NCBI GenBank assembly: GCA_049324435.1
Contig: JBMOOQ010000006.1
Location: forward strand, 1-64,000
Origin: Pseudorhodoplanes sp049324435
GTDB taxonomy: Bacteria; Pseudomonadota; Alphaproteobacteria; Rhizobiales; Xanthobacteraceae
Reading direction: 5' to 3'
DNA: 64,000 nt
Of this stretch, positions 25,536 to 34,300 are shown piece after piece (the stretch's first letter is position 1; every line of letters begins with the position of its first letter). The notes under the pieces are model-generated. The model was not told the origin of the DNA. It ran no database searches and saw only the letters and a program-made list of their open reading frames with translations. A program made the translations under genes and the position numbers.

Positions 25536-25745
25536 AGCGAGGGCCAGAGACCCATGACGACCAGTCGATCTGGCATATGGTCGCGTTCGTACGCAATCTG
25601 CCCGGGATGTCAGAGCAGTATGGTGCAGTGGTCGAACGCGAAGAAACCGGGGAGAGAAGCCGCTGCGCAAACAGGCCACCACGGGTCTGCTGGCAACGTC
25701 GATAGTGATGAACATTGAAGAGTATAGCTGAAGAAGGAGCGTGCG

Positions 25746-26312
25746 ATGGAAAAACATAGATCGGTACATCCGAACATGAAAATGGGCTGGGGGCGCTTCT
25801 TCGCAATGATAGCGGTATCGACAGCTGTGATGTTTCCGCTCATGTACCAGCTCGTCTACAGCGCAGACCATGCGACCTTTAGTCTGACGCGGCTGGTTTC
25901 TTCCGTCGTCATGGGTTGCGTTATGGCCATCATCATGCTCGCCTTCATGTGGAAAATGTACGAAGGGCAAGCCGCCAAGTTAGCGGTTCTCATTGGAGCG
26001 GTTGTCCTAGGAGTCGCTGTTCTGGCGGTCAATCGCCAACAAGTGCTTATTGGAGACGTCGAGTTCATGAACTCAATGATTCCGCATCATTCGATCGCCA
26101 TCAACAATGCGCGAAAGGCTGACATTCGCGATACGCGGGTGCGTAAGTTGGCCGACAACATCATTCGCGCGCAGGTCAAAGAGATTGCCGAGATGAAGTT
26201 GCTCGTAGCCGATATCGAAAAGAACGGCTCGCGCGGTGACAAGTCCTTGCCGCCGCTTACGGCCGAGTTGACGCCGGATATGAAGCCCGAGATCGAGGAA
26301 GCAGTTAAGTGA
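25746..26312 (+). CDS. DUF305 membrane-anchored protein
   Basis: 188 aa. Three membrane segments (about 17-40, 50-68, 75-92) followed by a DUF305 domain: DVEFMNSMIPHHSIAINNARKA and a helical repeat (RKLADNIIRAQVKEIAEMK). The M-x5-HH motif is the likely metal site of this ferritin-like four-helix family. DUF305 genes repeatedly accompany copper ATPases and multicopper oxidases. RBS GAAGGAG precedes ATG 25746. It stands alone, convergent with copA. Confidence 0.86.
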   Translation: MEKHRSVHPNMKMGWGRFFAMIAVSTAVMFPLMYQLVYSADHATFSLTRLVSSVVMGCVMAIIMLAFMWKMYEGQAAKLAVLIGAVVLGVAVLAVNRQQVLIGDVEFMNSMIPHHSIAINNARKADIRDTRVRKLADNIIRAQVKEIAEMKLLVADIEKNGSRGDKSLPPLTAELTPDMKPEIEEAVK

Positions 26313-26559
26313 CGAACGCAAAGGTGCTCCTGCACGTCGCGCGGAAGACAGCCAACAATTAGGCAACCGTTCTGTATATGTGGTAGCTAACCTGGCATTG
26401 GCTGCTAGTGATTGGATCGGTGGGATCGAGCGGTTTTGGAGATGGTGCCGCAGCAAACGTGGCACAGGGGTGACAAGCAGACGGGGAAATGTCTCGCCTG
26501 TCTAACGCTGCTACGCCGAAGCAGGTCGAGGCTGTCCGATCGTGTCGAGCCATCAACGC

Positions 26560-29055
26560 TCATGGTACCGTCGGTGGAATGAAGCGCTTGAGTCGGAGAG
26601 CATTGCCGAGCACAAATACGCTTGAAAAGGCCATTGCGGCAGCGGCGAAGATCGGTGACATCAGGATTCCGTAAGTCGGATAAAGAACTCCGATCGCAAC
26701 CGGTATCAGCATGGCGTTGTAAGCGAACGCCCAAAACAAGTTCTGTTTGATATTCCGGATTGTTGCCTGTGAGAGAGCGATCGCAGTGGGTATCCCACGC
26801 AAGTCACCCGACATCAATACGACGTCGGCCGCCTCGATAGCGACGTCAGTTCCGGTACCTATCGCGAGACCGACGTCGGCTGCAGCCAGGGCGGGCGCAT
26901 CATTGATGCCGTCGCCGACAAAGGCGACAGTTCCAAGGCGCTGTCTCAACTGATTGATAGCATCCACTTTTCCAGCCGGAAGGACCTCGGCAACAATTTC
27001 GTCAATATAGAGCTGTTTGCCGATAGCCTGCGCGGTGCGCCTATTGTCGTCGGTGATCATTGCGACCTTTAAGCCAAGGCGGTGCAATGTTCTGATCGCT
27101 TCCAGTGTGGTGGTTTTGATTGGGTCTGAGACCGCGAGCAGGGCAGCAATTGTGCCGTCCACTGCGACGTATATTGGAGTTTTCCCTTCATCAGCAAGCC
27201 GGTTTGCTTGGGGCTGGAAGCTAGAAATATCGTATCCAAGCACGTCCATGTAGCGATCGGCGCCGATTTCGACCTTTCGGCCCCGAACACTTGCGACCAG
27301 TCCGAATCCAGGAACAGCCTCAAAGGTATCGGTCTCAAAAGGGTTCAAGCGGCGCTCCCGTGCTGCGTTCACGATCGCCTCGGCGATAGGGTGTTCCGAG
27401 CCTGTCTCTGCAGCGGCCACAAGGCGCAGAAGGTCTTCTTCTGAAAACCCGTTCCCAGCAACAAAGTCAGTGAGCTCGGGGCGCCCTTTGGTCAGGGTTC
27501 CGGTCTTATCGAGAGCGATGACCTTGGCTCCGCGCAGCGTCTGCAATGTCTCGCCTTTGCGGAACAGAATCCCCAACTCGGCGGCTCGCCCCGTTCCAAC
27601 CATGATCGAAGTGGGGGTTGCGAGCCCCATTGCACAGGGACAGGCGATAATGAGCACGGCAACAGCGTTCGCCATCGCGAAGGTGAGGGCAGGCTCAGGG
27701 CCAAACAACCAGATTGCGAATGTAATAGCCGCCAGCCCGATAACGATTGGCACGAAGATCGAAGTGACTCTGTCTGCGAGCTCCTGAATCGGTAGCTTCG
27801 AGCCCTGCGCCTGCTCCACCATGCGGATGATCTGAGCGAGCACCATATCAGCGCCAACCTTGGTAGCGCGGAAAGTAAAGGCGCCGGTTTTGTTGATGGT
27901 GCCACCGACGACCTCAGCGGACGCGATCTTTTGCACAGGGACAGGTTCTCCTGTGATCATCGATTCGTCGACGTATGAAGATCCTTCCAAGACCTGCCCA
28001 TCGACCGGCACGCGCTCGCCTGGACGCACCTGAATGATGTCGCCGGACAGTACCTCACTGATTGACACCTCGACCGTATCGCCATCCCGGACGACTCGAG
28101 CGGTCTTCGCGTGTAGACCCATCAGTCGCTTGATGGCTTCGGAGGTACGGCCTTTAGCCCGCGACTCGAGCAAGCGGCCGAGCAGAATCAGTGTGACGAT
28201 TACCGCGGCAGCCTCGTAGTAGACGTTTTGCATACCGTCGGGCAGGAGGCTCGGAGTGAAGGTCGCTATGACCGAGTAGCCCCATGCCGCGCTCGTGCCG
28301 AGCACGACGAGCGAATTCATGTCGGGGGCTCCGCGTATTAGCGCCGGGAGGCCTTTCACGAAAAAGCGCATTCCCGGTCCGAAAAGCACAAGCGTCGTGA
28401 GTGCAAACTGCAAATACCAGCTTTCACGATGACCGATGTTCATCATGATCCAATCGTGCGCTCCGGGCATAAAGTGCGAACCCATTTCCAACGCGAACAC
28501 CGGCGTGGTAAGGGCAGCCGCTATTAGAAGCACGCGGCGCAGAGATCTTGTTTCGATTTCGCGTCGTTCCGCATCGTCACCGGAGCGGGTGTTGGCGGCG
28601 TGTCGAGCTGCATAGCCAGAAGAGCGAACGGCCGCGATGAGCTCATCCTCTGTTGTTGCGCCAACAAGATGCTCGATCTGTGCCTTCTCGGCGGCAAGAG
28701 AGAATGAAACGCCCAACACTCCCGGCAACCGAGCCAGAGCAGCTTCGATCTGCCGGACGCATGACGCGCAGGTCGCTCCTTCAATTGTAAGCTCTGTTGT
28801 TTGCTTCGCGACGGAATAGCCGACGGCCTCAACGGCGCGGGTGACCGCCGCAATATCGAGGCCTTTTGAATGGATCACTTCCGCTCGCTCGGTGGCTAGA
28901 TTGACTGAAGCCCAAGTGACGTTCGGAATCGCAATTAGCGCCTTCTCGACGCGCGCGACGCATGATGCGCACGTCATTCCGTCTATGCGAAAGCTGAGCA
29001 TCGAGATCGAGGGTACCTTCGCGTCGTCGTGCGTGGATGCAAGCTTGGGAATCAT
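26560..29055 (-). CDS. copA: Copper-exporting P1B-1 ATPase
   Basis: 831 aa Cu(I)/Ag(I) exporter of the inner membrane. Two N-terminal heavy-metal-associated domains are visible (GMTCASC near residue 25, GATCASC near 95), then eight predicted helices with the CPC metal motif (IIACPCAMGLATP), TGEP loop, DKTGTLTKG and GDGINDAPAL. The ATG at 29055 has AAGGGAAGG upstream and follows a CueR-type promoter; an upstream in-frame Met (29127) would lie before that promoter's -35. Transcribed away from the copZ-like gene, so both are probably induced together by CueR. Confidence 0.94.
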   Translation of the reverse strand: MIPKLASTHDDAKVPSISMLSFRIDGMTCASCVARVEKALIAIPNVTWASVNLATERAEVIHSKGLDIAAVTRAVEAVGYSVAKQTTELTIEGATCASCVRQIEAALARLPGVLGVSFSLAAEKAQIEHLVGATTEDELIAAVRSSGYAARHAANTRSGDDAERREIETRSLRRVLLIAAALTTPVFALEMGSHFMPGAHDWIMMNIGHRESWYLQFALTTLVLFGPGMRFFVKGLPALIRGAPDMNSLVVLGTSAAWGYSVIATFTPSLLPDGMQNVYYEAAAVIVTLILLGRLLESRAKGRTSEAIKRLMGLHAKTARVVRDGDTVEVSISEVLSGDIIQVRPGERVPVDGQVLEGSSYVDESMITGEPVPVQKIASAEVVGGTINKTGAFTFRATKVGADMVLAQIIRMVEQAQGSKLPIQELADRVTSIFVPIVIGLAAITFAIWLFGPEPALTFAMANAVAVLIIACPCAMGLATPTSIMVGTGRAAELGILFRKGETLQTLRGAKVIALDKTGTLTKGRPELTDFVAGNGFSEEDLLRLVAAAETGSEHPIAEAIVNAARERRLNPFETDTFEAVPGFGLVASVRGRKVEIGADRYMDVLGYDISSFQPQANRLADEGKTPIYVAVDGTIAALLAVSDPIKTTTLEAIRTLHRLGLKVAMITDDNRRTAQAIGKQLYIDEIVAEVLPAGKVDAINQLRQRLGTVAFVGDGINDAPALAAADVGLAIGTGTDVAIEAADVVLMSGDLRGIPTAIALSQATIRNIKQNLFWAFAYNAMLIPVAIGVLYPTYGILMSPIFAAAAMAFSSVFVLGNALRLKRFIPPTVP

Positions 29056-29090
29056 ATTGTCCACCTTCCCTTGATCGGAGCATTTCCTCC

Positions 29091-29121
29091 CATATGGGGC
29101 TTCCAACGGTGGGAGGGTCAA
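29091..29121 (-). promoter_or_regulatory. CueR/MerR-type promoter of copA
   Basis: On the minus strand -35 TTGACC (29121-29116), a 19-bp spacer and -10 CATATG (29096-29091). The long spacer carries a dyad (CTCCCACC...GGAAG) like CueR/HmrR operators. Transcription would start about 25 bases before the copA ATG. Confidence 0.65.
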
Positions 29122-29146
29122 GGACATCGACTAAATAAGTCGGGGC

Positions 29147-29170
29147 TTGACCTTCCCATGATGGGAAACC
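29147..29170 (+). promoter_or_regulatory. CueR-type operator/promoter of copZ
   Basis: TTGACC at 29147-29152 overlaps the dyad ACCTTCCCATGATGGGAA (29150-29167), very close to the CueR operator consensus. It lies 40-60 bp before the copZ start, back to back with the copA promoter. Confidence 0.72.
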
Positions 29171-29209
29171 CCAATTGACGTGGAAGCGATCGAACCAAGG
29201 AGATTCGTC

Positions 29210-29425
29210 ATGCTTCGCTTCCAAATCCCCAACATGACTTGCGGCGGCTGCGCGAAGTCAGTCATCAAGATCCTGAACACGGTTGATCATACGGCCCGGA
29301 TTGAGACTGATCCTTCGAAGCGCGAAGTGCGGGTCGATAGCGCGGCGAGCGAATTCGATCTTCTCGCTGCTTTGGAGCGGGGCGGGTACCCGGCCACGCG
29401 TCAATCGGAAATCGTTGGCGATTGA
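29210..29425 (+). CDS. copZ: CopZ-like copper chaperone (HMA domain)
   Basis: 71 aa single heavy-metal-associated domain (beta-alpha-beta-beta-alpha-beta). The metal loop MTCGGCAKSV lies at residues 8-17 and the rest follows HMA pattern with REVRVDS as third strand. It should deliver Cu(I) to CopA or CueR in the cytosol. ATG 29210 has AAGGAGA upstream. It is divergent from copA with its own CueR-type box. Confidence 0.9.
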   Translation: MLRFQIPNMTCGGCAKSVIKILNTVDHTARIETDPSKREVRVDSAASEFDLLAALERGGYPATRQSEIVGD

Positions 29426-29552
29426 GTAAAGTGTCCCCTCAGAAAGCTTATGCCGAAGGATGTCGGTGACAACGACTGTGGCTGCGCTGCAGTCGTTGCA
29501 GGCAACGGCGGGCCGCCCTGAGGCGTGGGAAAAAAGCGTTGGAGAATTTGCG

Positions 29553-29768
29553 ATGTATAGGATCGCTTTGGCTTTGATCGCTGGCGCAGGCCTGACGTTC
29601 TTAGCCGCCTTGATGTTCAAATCGGCGGCAGAAACCGCCGAATCTGGATCTAACATTGAGATCGCGCGTGTTGCCCGCGGTGACAATGCGTTGAGCGCAC
29701 ACTGGATAGGCAATCAGTTAAGAACCTGCCCGGAGGGTCTGGTCTCGTGCGGCTTGATAGTCTGGTAG
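29553..29768 (+). CDS. Small hypothetical membrane protein
   Basis: 71 aa from ATG 29553 (TTGGAGAA upstream). One hydrophobic N-terminal segment (YRIALALIAGAGLTFLAALMF) and a polar tail with two Cys (RTCPEGLVSCGL). No family recognised. It could be a real small membrane protein behind copZ or a chance frame; the hydrophobic segment and RBS favour the first slightly. Confidence 0.35.
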   Translation: MYRIALALIAGAGLTFLAALMFKSAAETAESGSNIEIARVARGDNALSAHWIGNQLRTCPEGLVSCGLIVW

Positions 29769-30035
29769 TAGCGCCAGCCGATGCATAGGCCGACTGGTGG
29801 AAGTCCCGGCGGCTATTTGGAATTGTCAGCTGTGGTTGTGGCAGCGTTCGCTTTTCGCAATGCGCGACTGTTGCTTGCGCTATCGATGGCGGCTCTGTTG
29901 ACTATGTCCACAGAGTGATCGCATCGTATGATCATGGCGTGACGGTTCGGATCTCTTAGAGGAGGCAGTCATTCTGCTGCGTATCTGTATAAGAGTCTGA
30001 CTTATTTTGAGGGAAGCATAAGCGGTAGTGAAGCG

Positions 30036-30488
30036 ATGAACATAGGGTTGGCCTCGCGCGCGTCTGGCGTCTCGGCGAAAATGATCCGGTACTACGAGAG
30101 TATCGGTTTGCTCCCTAAGGCAAATCGAAAGGATAGCGGGTACCGTGAGTACGATTCAGTGGATGTGCATCGGCTCGCGTTCGTACGCCGCGCCCGCGAC
30201 TTAGGGTTTTCCATTGAGCGCATCCGAGAGTTGCTTCAGTTGTGGCATGACCGGAATCGGGGGAACGCCGAGGTAAGGGCGATCGCCAACGCGCATATTG
30301 CCGAGTTGCAGGATCAGGCGAAAAAGCTTGAAGCGATGATGGCCACCCTTCGTCATCTGGTGCGTTCCTGTCGAGGCGAAAGCAGGGACGAATGCCCGAT
30401 TATGGCCGATCTGAGCCGGGGTGCGGTGGACGCTTCTCGTCCTCGGAAGGCCGTCCTCAAAACCGTTGCAAATCGGCGACGACTTTAA
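30036..30488 (+). CDS. cueR: CueR/HmrR-like MerR-family copper regulator
   Basis: 150 aa. N-terminal MerR HTH (IGLASRASGVSAKMIRYYESIGLL), dimerisation helix, and metal loop Cys112 and Cys120 (SCRGESRDEC), matching E. coli CueR numbering and the x7 spacing for Cu(I)/Ag(I)/Au(I). The position aligned with CueR Ser77 is Asn here. The last ~23 residues (after MADL) are encoded by direct-repeat copy 2, so the C-terminus is probably not original. It lies downstream of copZ on the same strand and should act on the two CueR-type promoters at 29.1 kb. Confidence 0.88.
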   Translation: MNIGLASRASGVSAKMIRYYESIGLLPKANRKDSGYREYDSVDVHRLAFVRRARDLGFSIERIRELLQLWHDRNRGNAEVRAIANAHIAELQDQAKKLEAMMATLRHLVRSCRGESRDECPIMADLSRGAVDASRPRKAVLKTVANRRRL

Positions 30489-30607
30489 GGTGGTTTCAGG
30501 CGCATTCGAGTTCCTGTCCAAGAAAAATCGTTTTGGATCAGCGCCCTAAGGTTCCATTGTGGGAATGTTGTAGTCTGGTGCGGAAAACTTGTATTGGCAA
30601 AATCACT
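30414..30607 (+). repeat. Direct repeat copy 2 (pair with 22763-22960)
   Basis: Diverged duplicate of copy 1. It overlaps the last 75 bases of cueR. Its right half contains TTCCATTGTGGGAA (about 30553-30566), an imperfect dyad like a CueR half-operator, 80 bp before the next copper operon. Confidence 0.85.
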
Positions 30608-30645
30608 TGGCCGACCTATGGTCACTGCGAGGTGTGATCAAAAAT

Positions 30646-31056
30646 ATGCTCAGCTTTCTGACCCGGAAAATGCGTCTAAAGGCGGCCGTATTTTTGGCCG
30701 CCCTTTACGCGTTGATGGCGTTGGCTCCGCATGTGGCACTGGCAGTCGCGGGGCCGGGCGGATACGTGCATTGTTTGGCTCACGAAACGAGCTCACACGA
30801 TCATTCCGCGGTTTCCGACCATAAGCACGGGGACGATTCCGCACACAGCCATAGCAGCAACGAGTCGCTGCCAGATTCGGAAGGGTCACAAGGGCCGGTC
30901 GCTCCGTGTTGCGGACTATTCTCCGTTACGGCGCTGACAAGTGAGCCTCGTGTCGTGCTCCCCGCATCTGCGGTGGCGTCGCGGATCCTTCCTTTCCCGT
31001 CGGAAGGCGTTGACGGGCAACAGCCAGGTCGGATCATCCGCCCTCCTATCGTTTGA
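30646..31056 (+). CDS. Small secreted His-rich protein (DUF2946-like)
   Basis: 136 aa. Membrane/signal segment (LKAAVFLAALYALMALAPHVALA) then a His/Ser-rich stretch (HETSSHDHS, HKHGDDSAHSHSS), a CC pair (PCCGLFS) and the ending RIIRPPIV. The same ending (RPPI) and plan occur at 37713. Likely a periplasmic metal-binding protein heading the lipoprotein-TolC-oxidase operon. ATG 30646 has GAGGTG at a long spacing; ATG 30670 is an alternative. Confidence 0.6.
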   Translation: MLSFLTRKMRLKAAVFLAALYALMALAPHVALAVAGPGGYVHCLAHETSSHDHSAVSDHKHGDDSAHSHSSNESLPDSEGSQGPVAPCCGLFSVTALTSEPRVVLPASAVASRILPFPSEGVDGQQPGRIIRPPIV

Positions 31057-31135
31057 TTGACGCTTGTTGATGCGCGCCCGTGCGGACTGCTCCGCATGGG
31101 TGAGCACAAATTCGTCAATCAAATGGTGGGATTTC

Positions 31136-31426
31136 ATGTTCACGTATCGTCGGGCTGTCCGTTCCGCATCTGCGCGGACGTTGGGGCTGTTTAATGAATC
31201 GGCATCGCGGTTTGTCGGTGCGATGTTGCTGCTACTCACGGTCGCCGGATGCTCGGCGGCACCATCTGCACCGCTCGCCGTCGCTGACCCGGCCGACCCG
31301 AATGCGCCGATTCGCGCGGTTCGCTATAGCCCAGTCCTAGCGGGTTATTCGTCCCAGCGTCCCGTCGCGCCCATGCCATGGCGCGAAAGGAACGAGCGCG
31401 TTACTCCAAAAGGAGACGCGCAATGA
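31136..31426 (+). CDS. Small lipoprotein of the copper operon
   Basis: 96 aa. Lipobox LTVAGC near residue 38 after a hydrophobic segment (GAMLLLLTVAG), then a proline-rich chain with VRYSPVLAGYSSQRP. No domain is recognised. Its stop overlaps the TolC-like start (ATGA), so the pair is translationally coupled and the lipoprotein probably supports the outer-membrane channel. Confidence 0.65.
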   Translation: MFTYRRAVRSASARTLGLFNESASRFVGAMLLLLTVAGCSAAPSAPLAVADPADPNAPIRAVRYSPVLAGYSSQRPVAPMPWRERNERVTPKGDAQ

Positions 31427-32871
31427 CGCTGGCTCGAAATAAAGCTCGGGCACTTCGCATTGGATGTCTCGCAGGTGCGCTCGCGCTTGGAGGATGCGCC
31501 TCCTTCTCTCCTGATCGGGGGATGAGCGCCGTGGAAGAATTTGGCGGCGCTCCGATTGGCAAGGAGGTGTTGGCGATTCGCTCAGAAGCGGATGCAGAGT
31601 CGGCCCGCGCGACGGTCGAAAGATTGCTGGCACGTCGGCTATCTGCTGACGACGCTGTTCAGGTCGCATTGCTAAACAACCGCGAGCTTCAAGCTGCCTA
31701 TAACGAACTCGGAATTTCTGAGGCGCTGATGGTGCAAGCCAGCCTGCCTCCTAATCCGACATTCACGATTGAGCGCATCGCGGGTGCGGGCAGCGTCGAA
31801 GTTGAAGCTCGTCTTATCGGCAGCATTCTTGCGCTTCTTACGCTGCCCGCGAAAGCCAAGATCGCAGCGGATCGGTTTCGCCAGGCGCAGTTGAAGGCCG
31901 CTAACACGACCCTGCGAGTCGCAACTGAAGCGCGCCGTGCATACTATCGGGCGGTTTCCGCCATTGTGATTGCGGGCTTCCTTGTTCAGTCCCAGTCCTC
32001 AGCTCAAGCCGCGACCGAGCTTTCGAAAGAACTCGGCGAGGCAGGCACGATGAACAAGCTCGATCAGGCCCGGAATCAGGTTTTCTTTGCTGAACTGACC
32101 GCCCAGCTTGCTCAAGCGCGCCAGCTTGTATCCACGGAGCGCGAACGCCTGACTCGCGTTATGGGGCTGTGGGGCGCTGATACCGCGTTCAGACTGCCGG
32201 CAGCCCTGCCACGTATGCCGGGGCGCCCCGGCGCGCAACCTGACGTCGAGCGGTCTGCGGTTGCAAAACGCCTCGATCTGCAAATCGCGCGAATGGAAGT
32301 TCAGGCGCTCGCAACGTCTTTCGATCTGACGAACGCGACGCGGATGGTGAGCATACTCGACCTCTCAGGCATCAAGAAGCGGGTCAAGGTCAAGGATGAG
32401 GAGGGCATGTTCGAGGTGGAAAAAGAGCGTGGCCTTGAGGTGGAGCTGCAGATTCCGATTTTTGATCTTGGAACATCGAAGGTCCGTCAAGCGGAAGAAA
32501 GCTATATGCAGGCGGTCAACCGTCTGACTGCAAAAGCGGTGGACGTGCGGTCGGAAGCTCGCGAGGCCTATCGGACGTATCGCGCGGCCTACGACATTGC
32601 TCGCCATTATCAGCGCGAAGTTCTGCCCCTGCGTAAAATTATCTCGGACGAAACGCTGCTTCGCTACAACGCGATGCAGGTCGACGTCTTCACACTCCTG
32701 ACGGAAGCGCGGTTGCGTCTCGCAGCTACAACCTCTGCGATCGAGGCGGAGCGAGCATTCTGGCTCGCCGCCACTAACTTGGGTGCTGCGGTGCTGGGCG
32801 GCGGCGCTGGCGGTGGCGAAGGTGGGCCGAGTGGCCCAGCCATGGCTGCGGCCGAAGCGGGCGGACATTGA
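31423..32871 (+). CDS. TolC-family outer membrane efflux protein
   Basis: 482 aa. Lipoprotein-type leader (LAGALALGGCASF), then two repeats of the outer-membrane-factor fold: SADDAVQVALLNNRELQAAYNELGIS near residue 80 and DLGTSKVRQAEESYMQAVNRLTAKAVDVRSE in the second half. The C-terminus is Gly/Ala-rich. It would form the exit duct for CusBA encoded 6 kb further on, which has no channel of its own next to it. Confidence 0.9.
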   Translation: MTLARNKARALRIGCLAGALALGGCASFSPDRGMSAVEEFGGAPIGKEVLAIRSEADAESARATVERLLARRLSADDAVQVALLNNRELQAAYNELGISEALMVQASLPPNPTFTIERIAGAGSVEVEARLIGSILALLTLPAKAKIAADRFRQAQLKAANTTLRVATEARRAYYRAVSAIVIAGFLVQSQSSAQAATELSKELGEAGTMNKLDQARNQVFFAELTAQLAQARQLVSTERERLTRVMGLWGADTAFRLPAALPRMPGRPGAQPDVERSAVAKRLDLQIARMEVQALATSFDLTNATRMVSILDLSGIKKRVKVKDEEGMFEVEKERGLEVELQIPIFDLGTSKVRQAEESYMQAVNRLTAKAVDVRSEAREAYRTYRAAYDIARHYQREVLPLRKIISDETLLRYNAMQVDVFTLLTEARLRLAATTSAIEAERAFWLAATNLGAAVLGGGAGGGEGGPSGPAMAAAEAGGH

Positions 32872-32884
32872 AAGGAACCATCAG

Positions 32885-34282
32885 ATGAACAAGTCACGTA
32901 GAAACTTCCTCGGCGGATCCGCGCTGGCGTTAGCCGGTGCGGCCCTGGTTAGCGGTCGCGGTAAAGCTTCGGAAATCCCTGAAGCCGTCATCCAGGAATC
33001 GCCTGCGATGCAGCCGCCGCTTTATCCCAAGACCGGCCGCGACTACCAGCCGGTGGTGACGCTGAACGGATGGACCCTGCCGTTCCGCATGAAGGACGGG
33101 TGGAAGGAATTCCATCTCGTGGCCGAGCCGGTGGTGCGGGAGATGTCGCCGGGGATGAAAGCGCATCTCTGGGGCTATAACGGGCAGTCGCCTGGGCCGA
33201 CCATCGAATGCGTCGAAGGCGACAAGGTCCGCATTTTCGTCACCAACAAGCTGCCAGAGCATACGACCGTTCACTGGCACGGCGTCGTGCTGCCAAGTGG
33301 CATGGACGGGGTCGGCGGCCTCACACAGCCGCACATCAAGCCTGGAAAGACGTTTGTCTACGAATTTGTGGCAACGAAAAGCGGTACGCACATGTACCAT
33401 CCACATGCGGATGAGATGGTCCAGATGGCCATGGGCATGATGGGATTTCTGGTCATCCATCCGGCCGATCTGAATTTCCAGCGTGTCGACCGTGACTTCG
33501 TGTTCCTGATGGCGGGCTATGACATCGACCCCGGCAGTTATGTGCCCAAGGTCATGACCATGCTCGACTTCAACCTCTGGGCCTGGAACAGCCGGGTGTT
33601 TCCGGGAATCGATCCGTTTGTCTGCAATTACGGCGACAAGGTTCGCATCCGCATCGGCAACCTGACTATGACCAACCATCCGATTCACAAACACGGGGCA
33701 CCGTTCACGGTGACCTGCACCGATGGGGGGTGGGTGCCGCAGACAGCCCGCATCCCGGAAGTGACGACGGATGTTCCGGTCGGGGCGATGCGCGCCTTCG
33801 AGTTCACGGCGGATGAAATGGGCGACTGGGCGATTCATTGCCACAAATCGCATCACACCATGAATGCGATGGGCCATGACGTGAAGACGTTCATCGGCGT
33901 CGACAAGAAGACGGCGCAGCGCGCCATCAGACGCCTGGTCCCCGACTACATGCCGATGGGATCGGCCGGCATGGCGGAAATGGGCGAAATGGAAATGCCC
34001 ATGCCCGACAACACGCTGCCGATGATGACCGGTTTCGGGCCGTTCGGCCCGGTTGAAATGGGCGGGATGTTTTCGGTCGTGAAGGTGCGCAAGGGTATCG
34101 CGCGCGACGACTACAAGGACCCGCCCGACTACGAGCATCCGCCCGGCACGGTCGCTTATGAATTCAAGGGCAACGTGCCGCAAGCCGTCCGCCAGGGCCC
34201 GCCGGCTTCATCCGAAAAAACGCGGATGGAAGTTGACGTGGTCAAGCCCGGCGCGAAGACGCCAGTCAAACATCAACATTAA
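32885..34282 (+). CDS. Multicopper oxidase, two-domain type with Met-rich tail
   Basis: 465 aa, Tat-type signal (KSRRNFLGGSALALAG). Copper ligands: HWHG near 130, HPHAD near 172, HPIHKHG near 266, and HCHKSHHTMNAM near 318 (HCH-x3-H-x4-M). Only two cupredoxin domains are visible, so it resembles two-domain oxidases that trimerise. Residues 355-395 are Met-rich (GMAEMGEMEMPMPD), typical of copper-tolerance oxidases (CueO/CopA-like). Likely oxidises Cu(I) in the periplasm. It starts 13 bp after the TolC-like gene. Confidence 0.88.
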   Translation: MNKSRRNFLGGSALALAGAALVSGRGKASEIPEAVIQESPAMQPPLYPKTGRDYQPVVTLNGWTLPFRMKDGWKEFHLVAEPVVREMSPGMKAHLWGYNGQSPGPTIECVEGDKVRIFVTNKLPEHTTVHWHGVVLPSGMDGVGGLTQPHIKPGKTFVYEFVATKSGTHMYHPHADEMVQMAMGMMGFLVIHPADLNFQRVDRDFVFLMAGYDIDPGSYVPKVMTMLDFNLWAWNSRVFPGIDPFVCNYGDKVRIRIGNLTMTNHPIHKHGAPFTVTCTDGGWVPQTARIPEVTTDVPVGAMRAFEFTADEMGDWAIHCHKSHHTMNAMGHDVKTFIGVDKKTAQRAIRRLVPDYMPMGSAGMAEMGEMEMPMPDNTLPMMTGFGPFGPVEMGGMFSVVKVRKGIARDDYKDPPDYEHPPGTVAYEFKGNVPQAVRQGPPASSEKTRMEVDVVKPGAKTPVKHQH

Positions 34283-34300
34283 AATCAGAAGGAGAAATTC

